Assembly (NCBI GenBank): GCA_019243895.1
Contig: JAFATP010000228.1
Coordinates: 1 to 7,106 of the forward strand
DNA: 7,106 bases
Reading direction: 5' to 3'
From: Alphaproteobacteria bacterium
Lineage (GTDB): Bacteria > Pseudomonadota > Alphaproteobacteria > Rickettsiales > SXRF01
Shown here: positions 1 through 6,178 of the stretch, in pieces
How the letters are laid out: each line of letters starts with the position of its first letter
Position numbering within the stretch: the first letter of the stretch is position 1
The notes under the pieces: generated by a model
Database searches by the model: none
What the model was told of the DNA's origin: nothing
Seen by the model: only the letters and a program-made list of their open reading frames with translations
Position numbers and translations under genes: made by a program

Positions 1-1
1 G

Positions 2-379
2 GGCCAGGGTGACATGCTCTACATGGCGGGCGGCGGACGCATCACGCGCGTGCACGGCCCGCTGGTGTCCGATCGCGAGGTGGCCGAGGTGGTGGCGCAC
101 TTAAGGCTGCAGGGCGAGCCCTCCTATATTGAGGAAGTGACGCAGGAAGAGGACGAGGAAGGCATACCGGGCGAGGAAGGCGAGCGCGACGAAATGTATG
201 ACCAGGCGGTTTCCATCGTGGCGCGCGACCGCAAAGCCTCCACAAGTTATTTGCAGCGCTGTATGAAAATAGGCTATAATCGCGCCGCCACCCTGATCGA
301 GCGCATGGAGCGCGAGGGCGTCGTCAGTCCCGCCAACCATGTGGGCAAGCGCGAGGTGCTGGTGCGGGAGAGCGCGTGA
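2..379 (+). CDS. ftsK: DNA translocase FtsK, C-terminal part (5' end outside window)
   Basis: FtsK is a septum-associated, hexameric DNA pump that clears and aligns the chromosome termini during division. Only the last 125 residues are present; the reading frame is open from base 2. The segment starts at the end of the RecA-like motor domain, where GQGDMLYMAGGG followed by HGPLVSD is highly characteristic of FtsK/SpoIIIE. An acidic linker (EEDEEGIPGEEGE) then leads to the gamma winged-helix domain at about residues 62-121, which starts YDQAVSIVARDRKASTSYLQ and contains GYNRAATLIERMEREGVV. The gamma domain reads the KOPS sequences that give translocation its direction and contacts XerD. The TGA stop shares bases with the GTG start of the next gene (GTGA), so ftsK and lolA are probably translationally coupled; this pair is a common alphaproteobacterial arrangement. 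Identity is very secure; nothing unusual is visible. Confidence 0.97.
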   Translation, partial: GQGDMLYMAGGGRITRVHGPLVSDREVAEVVAHLRLQGEPSYIEEVTQEEDEEGIPGEEGERDEMYDQAVSIVARDRKASTSYLQRCMKIGYNRAATLIERMEREGVVSPANHVGKREVLVRESA

Positions 380-1035
380 GCCAAACGATAAAAGCCGGAA
401 CCCGAAAGACGGGCGGGGGCATGATTCTTGTCCTGGTCTTATGGCTGTGCGCTTTTCTATATCCTCTGTCTTCTGACGCCGCCGATGCCGCCGGCCCGCA
501 TGGCGAATCGCTGAAGCGGGTGGAAGACTACCTCAACGCCATCACCACCATCGCCGCGGATTTCACGCAGGTGGCCCCGGACGGCTCGCTGGCGGGCGGC
601 AAGTTCTTCCTGAAGCGCCCCGGCAAAATGCGCTGGCAATACGATCCGCCGACGCCGATCCTGATGATCGCCAACGGCTCGCAGATGGTGTATTACGATT
701 ACCAGCTGCAGCAGGTGAGTTATATCCCCATCGACTCCACGCTGGCGTCCTTCCTCGCACGTGGCCATATCAGCCTCACCGATCCGTTCATCACCATCGA
801 GAAGTTCGAGGAAACACCCGGCATGGTGCGCCTGACCCTGCACCAGGCCGACAAGCCGGAAGCGGGCAAGCTGACGTTGGAATTTTCGGATTCGCCGCTG
901 CAGATCCGCAACATGGTGATTACCGACGCGCAAGGCCAGGTCACCACCGTGGCGTTGAACAACGCTCAGTTCGGCGCGGAGCTGGAGCGCAAGATGTTCG
1001 AGTTCGAAGACCCGCGCAAGCGGATGCGGAATTAG
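376..1035 (+). CDS. lolA: LolA-like outer-membrane lipoprotein carrier protein
   Basis: This is a periplasmic chaperone that receives lipoproteins from the LolCDE complex and passes them to the outer membrane. The 219-residue product has an N-terminal signal sequence: positively charged residues K6, R10 and K11, then a hydrophobic core at about 16-31 ([15 protein letters not shown]) and a likely cleavage in the SSDAADAAG stretch near residue 35-40. The mature part shows the family's opening helix ([22 protein letters not shown]), then the typical strands [19 protein letters not shown] and [16 protein letters not shown]. The GTG at 376 is preferred because it gives the signal peptide its basic n-region and overlaps the ftsK stop by four bases. 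An internal ATG at 421 would start directly at the hydrophobic core. Members are weakly conserved, so the family call is firmer than strict orthology to E. coli LolA. The stop codon overlaps that of convergent dusB. Confidence 0.88.
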   Translation: MSQTIKAGTRKTGGGMILVLVLWLCAFLYPLSSDAADAAGPHGESLKRVEDYLNAITTIAADFTQVAPDGSLAGGKFFLKRPGKMRWQYDPPTPILMIANGSQMVYYDYQLQQVSYIPIDSTLASFLARGHISLTDPFITIEKFEETPGMVRLTLHQADKPEAGKLTLEFSDSPLQIRNMVITDAQGQVTTVALNNAQFGAELERKMFEFEDPRKRMRN

Positions 1036-2036
1036 GCCGCCTGCGGCAGCGTTTTTTGCCGGTCTTCGGCGCGGGCGTAATAATCGGCAATCACCCGGCG
1101 CGCTTCCTGCCCGTCGGTTAATTGATTGAAGCAGGCGCGGAAGGACGCTGCCCCTTCCATGCCTTTCACATACCAGCCGATATGCTTGCGCGCCACCAGC
1201 ACGCCCTGCTCATTGCCGTAATGGGAGAGCATCTCCTCATAATGCTCCAGCACCACCTGACGCTGCACAGAAAGCGGCGGGTCAGGCAGGCGCTCACGCG
1301 TGCGCAGGTGATGCATCGCCTGCGCGGGAAACCACGGGCGGCCGTAAGCGCCCCGGCCGATCATTACCCCGTCGGCGCCGGAGGCGTCCAGCGCGCGGTC
1401 GGCGTCTTCCAGCGAACAGATGTCGCCGTTGACGATCACCGGCAGGTTCACCGCTTCCTTCACCTGTCGCACGAATGCCCAGTCCGCGCTGCCGCTGTAC
1501 ATCTGGCAGCGCGTGCGGCCATGCACGGTGATCATTTGAATGCCGCAATCCTGCGCAATCTTCGCCACTCGCGGCGCGTTCAGGCTGTTGTGATCCCAGC
1601 CCATGCGCATCTTCAGCGTGACGGGAATCTTCACCGCCCTGGCCACCGCTTCGAGAATGCGCGCCGCCAGCGGCTCATCGCGCAGCAGCGCCGAGCCCGC
1701 ATAGGAATTGAGCGCCACTTTTTTCACCGGGCAGCCGAAATTAATGTCGATGATGGAAGCGCCCCTGCCCTCGTTCAGCCTGGCGGCCTCCGCCATTGCC
1801 CCCGGCTCGCAGCCGGCCAGCTGCACCGCATACGGATATTCGCACGGGTCAAAGCTCGCCATGCGCAGCGTATCTTTTTTTTCCAGCAGCATGGCGCGCG
1901 AGGCGATCATCTCCGACACCACCAGCCCGCAGCCGAAGCGCTTGGCCAGGCGGCGGAACGGCAGATCAGAGATACCCGTCATCGGCGCCAGAGCCACGGG
2001 GCCTTCCAATTGGATCGAACCGATGGTTATTGTCAT
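1032..2036 (-). CDS. dusB: tRNA-dihydrouridine synthase (DusB-type)
   Basis: This is a flavin-dependent enzyme that reduces uridine to dihydrouridine in the D-loop of tRNAs using NADPH. The 334-residue protein has the full family layout. A TIM-barrel opens with [20 protein letters not shown] (residues 16-35). The catalytic cysteine is C102 in the motif [12 protein letters not shown] basic LKMRMGWD segment (141-148) and HGRTR (173-177) follow, then the FMN-phosphate motifs VNGDI (202-206) and GRGAYGRPW (228-236). A helical C-terminal tRNA-binding domain contains [10 protein letters not shown] (283-292). The ATG at 2036 places the first barrel strand at the usual distance; no strong ribosome-binding site is visible. 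In several alphaproteobacteria dusB and ispDF are neighbours next to ntrBC. Here dusB is divergent from ispDF and convergent with lolA, and no ntrBC is present in this window. The gene is intact. Confidence 0.96.
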   Translation of the reverse strand: MTITIGSIQLEGPVALAPMTGISDLPFRRLAKRFGCGLVVSEMIASRAMLLEKKDTLRMASFDPCEYPYAVQLAGCEPGAMAEAARLNEGRGASIIDINFGCPVKKVALNSYAGSALLRDEPLAARILEAVARAVKIPVTLKMRMGWDHNSLNAPRVAKIAQDCGIQMITVHGRTRCQMYSGSADWAFVRQVKEAVNLPVIVNGDICSLEDADRALDASGADGVMIGRGAYGRPWFPAQAMHHLRTRERLPDPPLSVQRQVVLEHYEEMLSHYGNEQGVLVARKHIGWYVKGMEGAASFRACFNQLTDGQEARRVIADYYARAEDRQKTLPQAA

Positions 2037-2107
2037 TGCATTCGGAATATGGTTTGTATCAGCCTTACAACCTAACGGAATTTAGCGTTCTTTCAACCCC
2101 GATTGCT
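2037..2107. promoter_or_regulatory. Divergent dusB-ispDF intergenic region with an inverted repeat
   Basis: This 71-base gap must hold the start signals of both dusB (-) and the ispDF run (+). An imperfect inverted repeat is visible at 2051-2072: GGTTtGTA pairs with TACAACC, with one bulged T and a short spacer. It could be an operator, or simply chance in a short AT-richer stretch. I cannot assign convincing -35/-10 pairs, and neither gene shows a clear Shine-Dalgarno sequence. The functional call is an inference from divergent gene orientation. Confidence 0.3.
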
Positions 2108-3292
2108 ATGCCAGGCCGCACTTTCGCTCTGATCGTCGCCGCGGGCGCCAGCCGCCGCATGGGCGGAGAATTATCTAAGCCATATGTGAACTTGACCGGT
2201 GTGCCCGTGCTGCGCCGGGGCATCGAAACGTTCCTCTCCCATCCGCGCATTGACGGCGTGCGCGTGGTGATCAAACGGGAGGATCACCCGCGCTACCGGC
2301 GCGTCACCGAGGGGCTCACGCTGTTTCCGAGCGTCATGGGCGGGCAGACGCGCCAGGATTCCGTGCGTCTGGGGCTGGAAAGCCTGGTGCATCGCGCCCC
2401 TGCCCGCGTGCTGATTCACGACGCAGCACGCCCGCTGCTCACCCACGCGCTGATCGACCGGGTGATTTCGGCCCTTGATTCCTATCCCGCCGTGCTTCCC
2501 GCCGTGCCGGTGCCGGATACGCTGAAGCGGGTGGAGAAAGAGCGCGTCACCGCCACCCTCCCGCGCGACGGCCTCTTCGCCGCGCAAACTCCACAGGGCT
2601 TCGATTTCAAGGCCATACTGGCGGCGCACCGGCACTATACGGATACGTTGTTCACCGACGATATTGCGCTTGCCGAAGCTGCCGGGATTGCGATAGGGGT
2701 AGTGCCGGGCGAGCGCGACAATCTCAAGCTCACCACGCCGGAGGATTTCGCCTTCATGCAGAAGATTGCCGATAAGGCTTATGAGACGCGCATCGGCTTC
2801 GGTGTTGACGCTCATCCGTTCGCTCCTCACGATTCCGGCAAGCCGGTGGCGCGGCGCACCGTGGCGCTGTGCGGCGTAAAAATTCCGCATGACCAGCGGC
2901 TGCAAGGCCATTCGGACGCGGATGCCGGGCTGCACGCGCTGGTGGACGCGTTGCTCGGCACCATTGGCGCCGGCGACATCGGCCGGCATTTCCCTCCGGA
3001 CGACCCGCAATGGGCGGGAGCGGACTCCGCACGCTTCCTGCTGCACACCTATCAGCTGCTGAAGGCCAAGGGCGGCGACATCGTAAACATCGACATCACC
3101 GTCATCTGCGAAAAGCCGCATATCGCGCCTTACCGCGAGCAAATGGCGGCGCGCGTGGCCTCGCTGCTCAAGCTAGCGCCGGAGCGCGTCAACGTGAAGG
3201 CCACCACCACCGAAAAAATGGGATTTCTCGGCCGCGGCGAGGGGCTGATGGCGCAGGCCGCCGTCGCCGTGCGCCTGCCTTTGGGCGCATAA
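2108..3292 (+). CDS. ispDF: Bifunctional IspD/IspF: MEP cytidylyltransferase and MECDP synthase
   Basis: This cytosolic fusion enzyme carries out two non-consecutive steps of the non-mevalonate (MEP) isoprenoid pathway: CTP plus MEP to CDP-ME (IspD), and CDP-ME-2-phosphate to MEcPP plus CMP (IspF). The product from the ATG at 2108 has 394 residues. The IspD half (1-225) shows LIVAAGASRRMGG (8-20), GGQTRQDSV (78-86), LIHDAARPL (102-110), AAQTPQGF (158-165) and FTDDIALAE (182-190). The usual PKQY-type motif reads SKPY (23-26), keeping the lysine. The IspF half starts near 228 with RIGFGVDAHPF. Metal ligands D234 and H236 are followed by H268 in LQGHSDAD, and by ATTTEKMGFLGRGEG (365-379). The fusion form is typical of alphaproteobacteria and some epsilonproteobacteria. 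The frame stays open upstream into the dusB complement, but homology begins only at this ATG. pgpA follows after three bases. Confidence 0.96.
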   Translation: MPGRTFALIVAAGASRRMGGELSKPYVNLTGVPVLRRGIETFLSHPRIDGVRVVIKREDHPRYRRVTEGLTLFPSVMGGQTRQDSVRLGLESLVHRAPARVLIHDAARPLLTHALIDRVISALDSYPAVLPAVPVPDTLKRVEKERVTATLPRDGLFAAQTPQGFDFKAILAAHRHYTDTLFTDDIALAEAAGIAIGVVPGERDNLKLTTPEDFAFMQKIADKAYETRIGFGVDAHPFAPHDSGKPVARRTVALCGVKIPHDQRLQGHSDADAGLHALVDALLGTIGAGDIGRHFPPDDPQWAGADSARFLLHTYQLLKAKGGDIVNIDITVICEKPHIAPYREQMAARVASLLKLAPERVNVKATTTEKMGFLGRGEGLMAQAAVAVRLPLGA

Positions 3293-3295
3293 TCC

Positions 3296-3784
3296 ATGCG
3301 CACCCTGAAAGACCGGCTGGCCATTGCGCTTTCCACCTGGTTCGGCGCCGGGCTTTCTCCGTTCGCGCCAGGCACGCTGGGCTCACTGGGAGCGCTGCCA
3401 TTCGCTTACCTGGCGCAGATGCTGGGCGGAAACATTGCCGTTCTGGCCTTCGCCGCGCTTTCTTACGGCGCCGGCCTTTGGGCCGCCCGTCAATACCTGC
3501 GGCTGTTCGGCGGAGATGACCCGCGCGAGGTGGTGATCGACGAAGTGGCGGGTCAGAGCCTGCTGCTTGCCGCGTTCGCCCCGAGCTGGCAGGCATATGC
3601 CGCGGGGTTTGTCCTGTTCCGCGCCTTCGATGTGCTGAAGCCGTGGCCGGTTTCCTGGGCGGACCAAAAAATCAAGGGCGCCCCGGGCGTGATGCTGGAC
3701 GATGTTCTAGCCGCGCTTTACGGCATCGCCGCGCTGGCGTTGCTGCAGCTTCTCGGCGTGCCGGGAGTTTCCCTTGTCTTCTAG
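3296..3784 (+). CDS. pgpA: Phosphatidylglycerophosphatase A
   Basis: PgpA removes the phosphate from phosphatidylglycerol phosphate to give phosphatidylglycerol, at the inner membrane. The 162-residue protein has the family's conserved blocks in order: GLSPFAPGTLGS (19-30), DDPREVVIDEVAGQ (74-87), FRAFDVLKPWPV (108-119) and GVMLDDVLA (131-139). The acidic residues in DDPREVVIDE and MLDD are those expected to bind magnesium. Hydrophobic segments are seen at about 32-62, 85-110 and 138-158, fitting a membrane-embedded enzyme of normal length. The ATG lies three bases after the ispDF stop, so the genes are almost certainly cotranscribed. The end overlaps the next gene by 11 bases. No unusual features are seen. 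Confidence 0.95.
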   Translation: MRTLKDRLAIALSTWFGAGLSPFAPGTLGSLGALPFAYLAQMLGGNIAVLAFAALSYGAGLWAARQYLRLFGGDDPREVVIDEVAGQSLLLAAFAPSWQAYAAGFVLFRAFDVLKPWPVSWADQKIKGAPGVMLDDVLAALYGIAALALLQLLGVPGVSLVF

Positions 3785-4256
3785 GCAAGCCGAAGCGCTG
3801 CTTGACCTGTGCCGCCGCAAAGGCATCACCCTCGCCACGGCGGAATCCTGCACCGGCGGGCTGATCGGCGCGATGCTGACGGAAATCCCAGGCGCTTCGG
3901 ACGTGTTCGACCGCGGGTTCATCACTTATTCCCATGAAGCCAAGCACGAGCTGCTCGGCGTAAGCACCGCGCTGCTTGATCATCACGGCGCGGTAAGCGC
4001 CGAGGTTGCCAGCGCCATGGCGGCAGGAGCGCTGGCGCGCTCGGGCGCGCGCCTGGCGGTGGCCGTCACGGGCATTGCCGGGCCGGGCGGAGGCTCGGCG
4101 GAAAAGCCGGTGGGGCTGGTGTTCCTTGCCGCCTGCCGTCGCGATGCCGCGCCGCTCTGCGAGGAGCGGCGCTTTTCCGGCGACCGCGCCGAGATACGCC
4201 GCCAAGCGGCGAGCCGCGCGCTGGCGATGCTTCATGATTTGGCTTGCAAAACCTAG
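3774..4256 (+). CDS. cinA: CinA C-terminal domain protein / nicotinamide-nucleotide amidase (PncC)
   Basis: The 160-residue protein is a stand-alone CinA C-terminal domain. Characterised members deamidate nicotinamide mononucleotide to nicotinic acid mononucleotide (NAD salvage); the older name refers to competence and damage induction. Diagnostic motifs are TAESCTGGLIGAMLTEIPGAS (from residue 22), FITYSHEAKHELLGV (49-63, with the conserved lysine K57), AVSAEVASAMAAGA (73-86) and AVTGIAGPGGGSAEKPVGLV (97-116). The N-terminal molybdopterin-binding-like domain of long CinA proteins is absent, which is common in proteobacteria. The start is TTG at 3774, inside the end of pgpA. It is supported by GGGAG at 3763-3767 with six bases of spacing, and no better start allows the complete domain. 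The 11-base overlap suggests translational coupling with pgpA. The family is secure; the amidase activity is inferred from homologues. Confidence 0.93.
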   Translation: MSSRQAEALLDLCRRKGITLATAESCTGGLIGAMLTEIPGASDVFDRGFITYSHEAKHELLGVSTALLDHHGAVSAEVASAMAAGALARSGARLAVAVTGIAGPGGGSAEKPVGLVFLAACRRDAAPLCEERRFSGDRAEIRRQAASRALAMLHDLACKT

Positions 4257-4279
4257 CCCGCTTGCGCTTTAACCCTTAC

Positions 4280-5284
4280 ATGCTTGCTTTTGCGCCCGCT
4301 TCCGCTGCCCCCGCCCCGCTTTCGGCGGCATTGACGCTTGCCGGGGCGGATTTACACCGGGTGGACGCGCTGATCCTCAAGCGCGTATCCACGGAAATCC
4401 CGATGATCCGCGAGGTGGCGCGGCATATCATCGCCTCCGGCGGCAAGCGCCTGCGCCCTCTGCTGACGCTTCTTTCGGCACAGGCCTGCGGCTATCACGG
4501 CGACCGGCACATCACGCTCGCCTCCGCCATCGAGTTCATCCATACCGCCACCCTGCTGCATGACGACGTGGTGGACGAAAGCCGCCTGCGCCGCGGCATC
4601 GCCACCGCCAACGCCGTCTTTGGCAACAAGGCCAGCGTACTGGTGGGGGATTTCCTGCTGTCGCAGGCCTTCGCGCTGGTGGTGGAGGACGGCTCACCCG
4701 CCTGCCTTCGCATTCTCTCCGACGCCGCCAGCACCATTGCGCGCGGCGAGGTGAAGCAATTAACCATCGAGGGCGATCTGGAAACCTCCAACGAGCGCTA
4801 TCTGGATGTCATCGCCTGCAAAACGGCGGCCTTGTTCGCCGCCGCCTGCGAGCTGGGGGCGGTGACCGTGGAAAGCGCGCGCTGGCGCGAGCCTTTGCGC
4901 GTCTATGGCCAGGCCCTGGGCACCGCCTTTCAACTGGTGGACGACGCGCTGGATTACCATGCCGACCAGTTTCAGCTTGGCAAGGAGGTGGGCGATGATT
5001 TCCGCGAAGGGAAAATCACCCTGCCGGTCATTCTGGCGTATCGCCGCGCCACGGCTTCCGAAAAGGTATTCTGGATAAAGACGCTGCAGGAGCGGCGCCA
5101 GGAGGAAGGCGATCTGGCGCAGGCCATTGCGCTGCTGCGGCGGCACGGCGCGCTGGAGGCTACGCTGGCCGAAGCCAGGAATTTCTGCGCCCGCGCCGCG
5201 GGAGCCCTTTCCCCCCTGCCTGAATCGCCGCACAAGGCCGCGCTGCTGGAAATAGTGGATTTTTGCGTGGAGAGAGGGTATTAG
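4280..5284 (+). CDS. ispB: Long-chain polyprenyl diphosphate synthase (octaprenyl/decaprenyl type)
   Basis: This is a trans-prenyltransferase that adds IPP units to an allylic diphosphate, making the side chain of ubiquinone. The 334-residue protein has all class I motifs: GGKRLRP (54-60, IPP binding), the first aspartate-rich motif LLHDDVVDESRLRRG (92-106; D95, D96, D99), GDFLLSQAF (123-131), KTAALFAAACELGA (181-194), the second aspartate-rich motif FQLVDDALDY (217-226; D221, D222, D225) and GKEVGDDFREGKITLP (234-249). The residues four and five places before the first motif are T91 and A90. Small residues here fit a long product rather than C15 or C20; exact length (C40 or C50) cannot be read off. 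The ATG at 4280 is chosen, 23 bases after cinA. An in-frame TTG at 4244 would overlap cinA by 13 bases. Neither start has a strong ribosome-binding site. The symbol ispB is used in the broad sense (ddsA if decaprenyl). Confidence 0.92.
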   Translation: MLAFAPASAAPAPLSAALTLAGADLHRVDALILKRVSTEIPMIREVARHIIASGGKRLRPLLTLLSAQACGYHGDRHITLASAIEFIHTATLLHDDVVDESRLRRGIATANAVFGNKASVLVGDFLLSQAFALVVEDGSPACLRILSDAASTIARGEVKQLTIEGDLETSNERYLDVIACKTAALFAAACELGAVTVESARWREPLRVYGQALGTAFQLVDDALDYHADQFQLGKEVGDDFREGKITLPVILAYRRATASEKVFWIKTLQERRQEEGDLAQAIALLRRHGALEATLAEARNFCARAAGALSPLPESPHKAALLEIVDFCVERGY

Positions 5285-5290
5285 CTTTTT

Positions 5291-5313
5291 TCCCTGACGC
5301 TTGGCATCAGGGA
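5291..5313. repeat. Inverted repeat just after the polyprenyl synthase gene
   Basis: TCCCTGA (5291-5297) pairs perfectly with TCAGGGA (5307-5313) around a nine-base loop, within which GC/GC can extend the stem after one mismatch. On the + strand the T run (5286-5291) lies before the stem, not after it, so this is not a standard intrinsic terminator on either strand. It may protect the 3' end of the mRNA or assist the U-tailed hairpin that follows. Confidence 0.5.
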
Positions 5314-5315
5314 TT

Positions 5316-5349
5316 AGCGCGGCGGGCCGATGCCGAAGCGCTCTTTTTT
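5316..5349 (+). terminator. Intrinsic terminator between the polyprenyl synthase gene and tRNA-Pro
   Basis: AGCG (5316-5319) plus CGGC (5320-5323) form a stem with GCCG (5332-5335) and CGCT (5339-5342), with an eight-base loop and a three-base AAG bulge. It is followed by C and six T (5344-5349). GC-rich stem plus U tract is the standard Rho-independent layout, placed 31 bases after the polyprenyl synthase stop. The T run ends one base before the first base of the tRNA, leaving no room for a promoter between them. The hairpin was seen by eye, without an energy calculation. Confidence 0.65.
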
Positions 5350-5426
5350 CGGAGTGTAGCTCAGCCTGGTAGAGCACTACGTTCGGGACGTAGGGGCCGG
5401 AGGTTCAAATCCTCTCACTCCGACCA
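5350..5426 (+). tRNA. tRNA-Pro (anticodon CGG)
   Basis: This is a complete 77-base cloverleaf. The acceptor CGGAGTG pairs with CACTCCG. The D arm is GCTC/GAGC with loop AGCCTGGTA. The anticodon stem CTACG/CGTAG carries the seven-base loop TTCGGGA, giving anticodon CGG, which reads proline codon CCG. The variable loop is GGGCC. The T arm GGAGG/CCTCT (one G-U pair) holds loop TTCAAAT, and the discriminator A and CCA end are encoded. The C1-G72 pair and overall sequence match bacterial tRNA-Pro. It directly follows a T6 tract and marks the border between the housekeeping and accessory parts of the window. I found no second copy of its 3' end in the window. Confidence 0.98.
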
Positions 5427-5628
5427 TTAAGTCTTGTTATATATCTATAAGATAGAGATATCCAATGTGTGCGGCGGTGTTCCCGCCCCACACCCGAGGA
5501 AGCGCATCAGGAGATATTGCTCTTACGCGTTTCTAGGCTCGGATTATCGCCGTTCTCTCTGTCGGGCGATTCCGAGGTGTCGTTTGGAGTGAGCTATTTT
5601 TACTTCCGATAACACTCTATATCGGAAG
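5427..5628. other. Non-coding spacer with several inverted repeats
   Basis: No convincing gene is seen here on either strand. The start (5427-5465) is AT-rich. Three stem-loops can be drawn. First, GTGTG-C-GGCGG (5467-5477) pairs with CCGCC-C-CACAC (5483-5493), with a C/C mismatch and a five-base loop. Second, CTCGGA-tt-ATCGCC (5538-5551) pairs with GGCGAT-TCCGAG (5565-5576), with a two-base bulge. Third, CTTCCGATA (5603-5611) pairs perfectly with TATCGGAAG (5620-5628). None is followed by a clear U tract. The third lies directly after the stop of the ParB-like pseudogene on the - strand and could be its 3' end structure. A short - strand frame rich in polar residues (ESPDRENGDNPSLETRKS) is visible but has no start and no family I recognise. 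Confidence 0.5.
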
Positions 5629-5891
5629 CTAAGGTTGCGTTACCCAAGCACTTTGTGTCTCGGCGACGTTAAGGTAAGGAGCTTCTTTGTCATCGGAGAC
5701 AAAGTATCCATATAAGTAGAAATACGCCGCAAGCCTATGACTACCGTCTAGCACTGTGTACCCCGCAGAGGTTTGTTCCAGCACGATGGGGCGAGGGAGT
5801 TTGCCAGTTTCTTTAATAAATTTTGCTATTCTGGCAACACGCTCATATCCCCGCGTTCTATATTTGCAACGTGGTCATCTAGAAGCAGTGG
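5629..5891 (-). pseudogene. ParB/sulfiredoxin-like domain protein, frameshifted C-terminal part
   Basis: The - strand frame from 5850 down to the TAG at 5629-5631 encodes 73 residues. They look like a ParB/sulfiredoxin-like nuclease fold: VARIAKFIKETGKLP (5-19), PIVLEQTSAGYTVLDGSHRL (21-40), AAYFYL, and an ending SAWVTQP. The DGSHR motif is the signature of this superfamily, which includes ParB partition proteins and phage or plasmid relatives. That frame has no usable start and is closed by a TGA upstream. The natural continuation is in another frame, PLLLDDHVANIERG (5891-5850), joined at the C/G run 5849-5852; losing one G would explain the change. Further upstream is an in-frame TAG (5892-5894). 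I therefore call it a decayed gene. A sequencing error in the G run is possible. It is probably part of an integrated element; no function can be assigned beyond the fold. Confidence 0.65.
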
Positions 5892-6140
5892 CTATTCGGC
5901 GAGAATTATCTTCCCATCCAGCCCCATCCAACCGGAGGCGGCGGCCATCGCCAACACGCTGTCGGTAAGCGTTTCGCCGCTGGTTTCGATGTCCGTCAAA
6001 GTGACATCCACACGTGGATACGAGTGACCAAGCCTGTTGTAGCGCGTGATCTCACCGTGCTGGTATTTGGCGCTGATGATGCGCTTAAACGCTTCTATGT
6101 TGCGCTCGACAACAAGATTTGCCTGCGGCCCGGTTAGATG
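5892..6140 (-). pseudogene. Unrecognised coding fragment, truncated at the tRNA-fMet-like junction
   Basis: This open - strand frame of 82 codons ends at the TAG at 5892-5894. It reads like real protein: ANLVVERNIEAFKRIISAKY (residues 7-26), ITRYNRLGHSYPRVDVTLTD (31-50), then TSGETLTDSVLAMAAASGWM (53-72) and GLDGKIILAE. I do not recognise the family. There is no plausible start codon at its beginning, and the frame runs directly into the tRNA-fMet-like sequence at 6140, so the 5' end is missing. The codon after its TAG continues in the same frame into the ParB-like segment (PLLLDDHVANIERG). The two could therefore be one former protein split by a CAG-to-TAG type change, or two adjacent genes. 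Either way it looks like debris cut by a recombination event. Confidence 0.5.
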
Positions 6141-6178
6141 GGGGCAGGATTTGAACCTGCGACCTTCAGGTTATGAGC
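6140..6178 (-). other. 3' fragment of initiator tRNA-Met: putative attachment site
   Basis: On the - strand, 39 bases match the 3' part of bacterial initiator tRNA-Met. They comprise the anticodon loop CTCATAA (CAT anticodon), CCTGA as the 3' side of the anticodon stem, variable loop AGGTC, T stem GCAGG/CCTGC around loop TTCAAAT, and then CCCC of the acceptor. The loop CTCATAA points to the initiator rather than the elongator tRNA-Met. There is no 5' half upstream, and the acceptor end diverges (CATCTAACCG instead of a GCAACCA-type end), so this is not a working tRNA. Such 3' tRNA pieces are left at one end of elements that integrate into tRNA genes. With this orientation, the element should lie at higher coordinates and the intact tRNA-fMet at its far end, outside the window. 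Confidence 0.75.

Noticed and set aside
1122..2075. Long + strand reading frame of 317 codons opposite dusB
   Set aside because: It is the complement of a strongly supported dusB gene. Its product is a His/Arg/Ala-rich composition typical of antisense translation of GC-rich DNA, with no recognisable motif.
1796..2107. Upstream extension of the ispDF frame
   Set aside because: The frame is open only because it lies antisense to dusB. IspD homology begins at the ATG at 2108, and the extension would cover the divergent promoter region.
4760..5377. Minus-strand reading frame over the polyprenyl synthase and tRNA-Pro
   Set aside because: It starts inside the reverse complement of the tRNA and runs antisense to a clear gene, a well-known false call in GC-rich genomes.
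5350..5426. tRNA-Pro as the attachment site of the neighbouring accessory DNA
   Set aside because: No duplicate of its 3' end is present in 5427-7106. The only tRNA fragment found is of tRNA-fMet type, sharing just the general T-loop core.
5756..6027. Two short + strand frames (70 and 84 codons) in the region left of the tRNA scar
   Set aside because: They lie opposite - strand frames that encode recognisable or protein-like sequence, and their own products show no motif.
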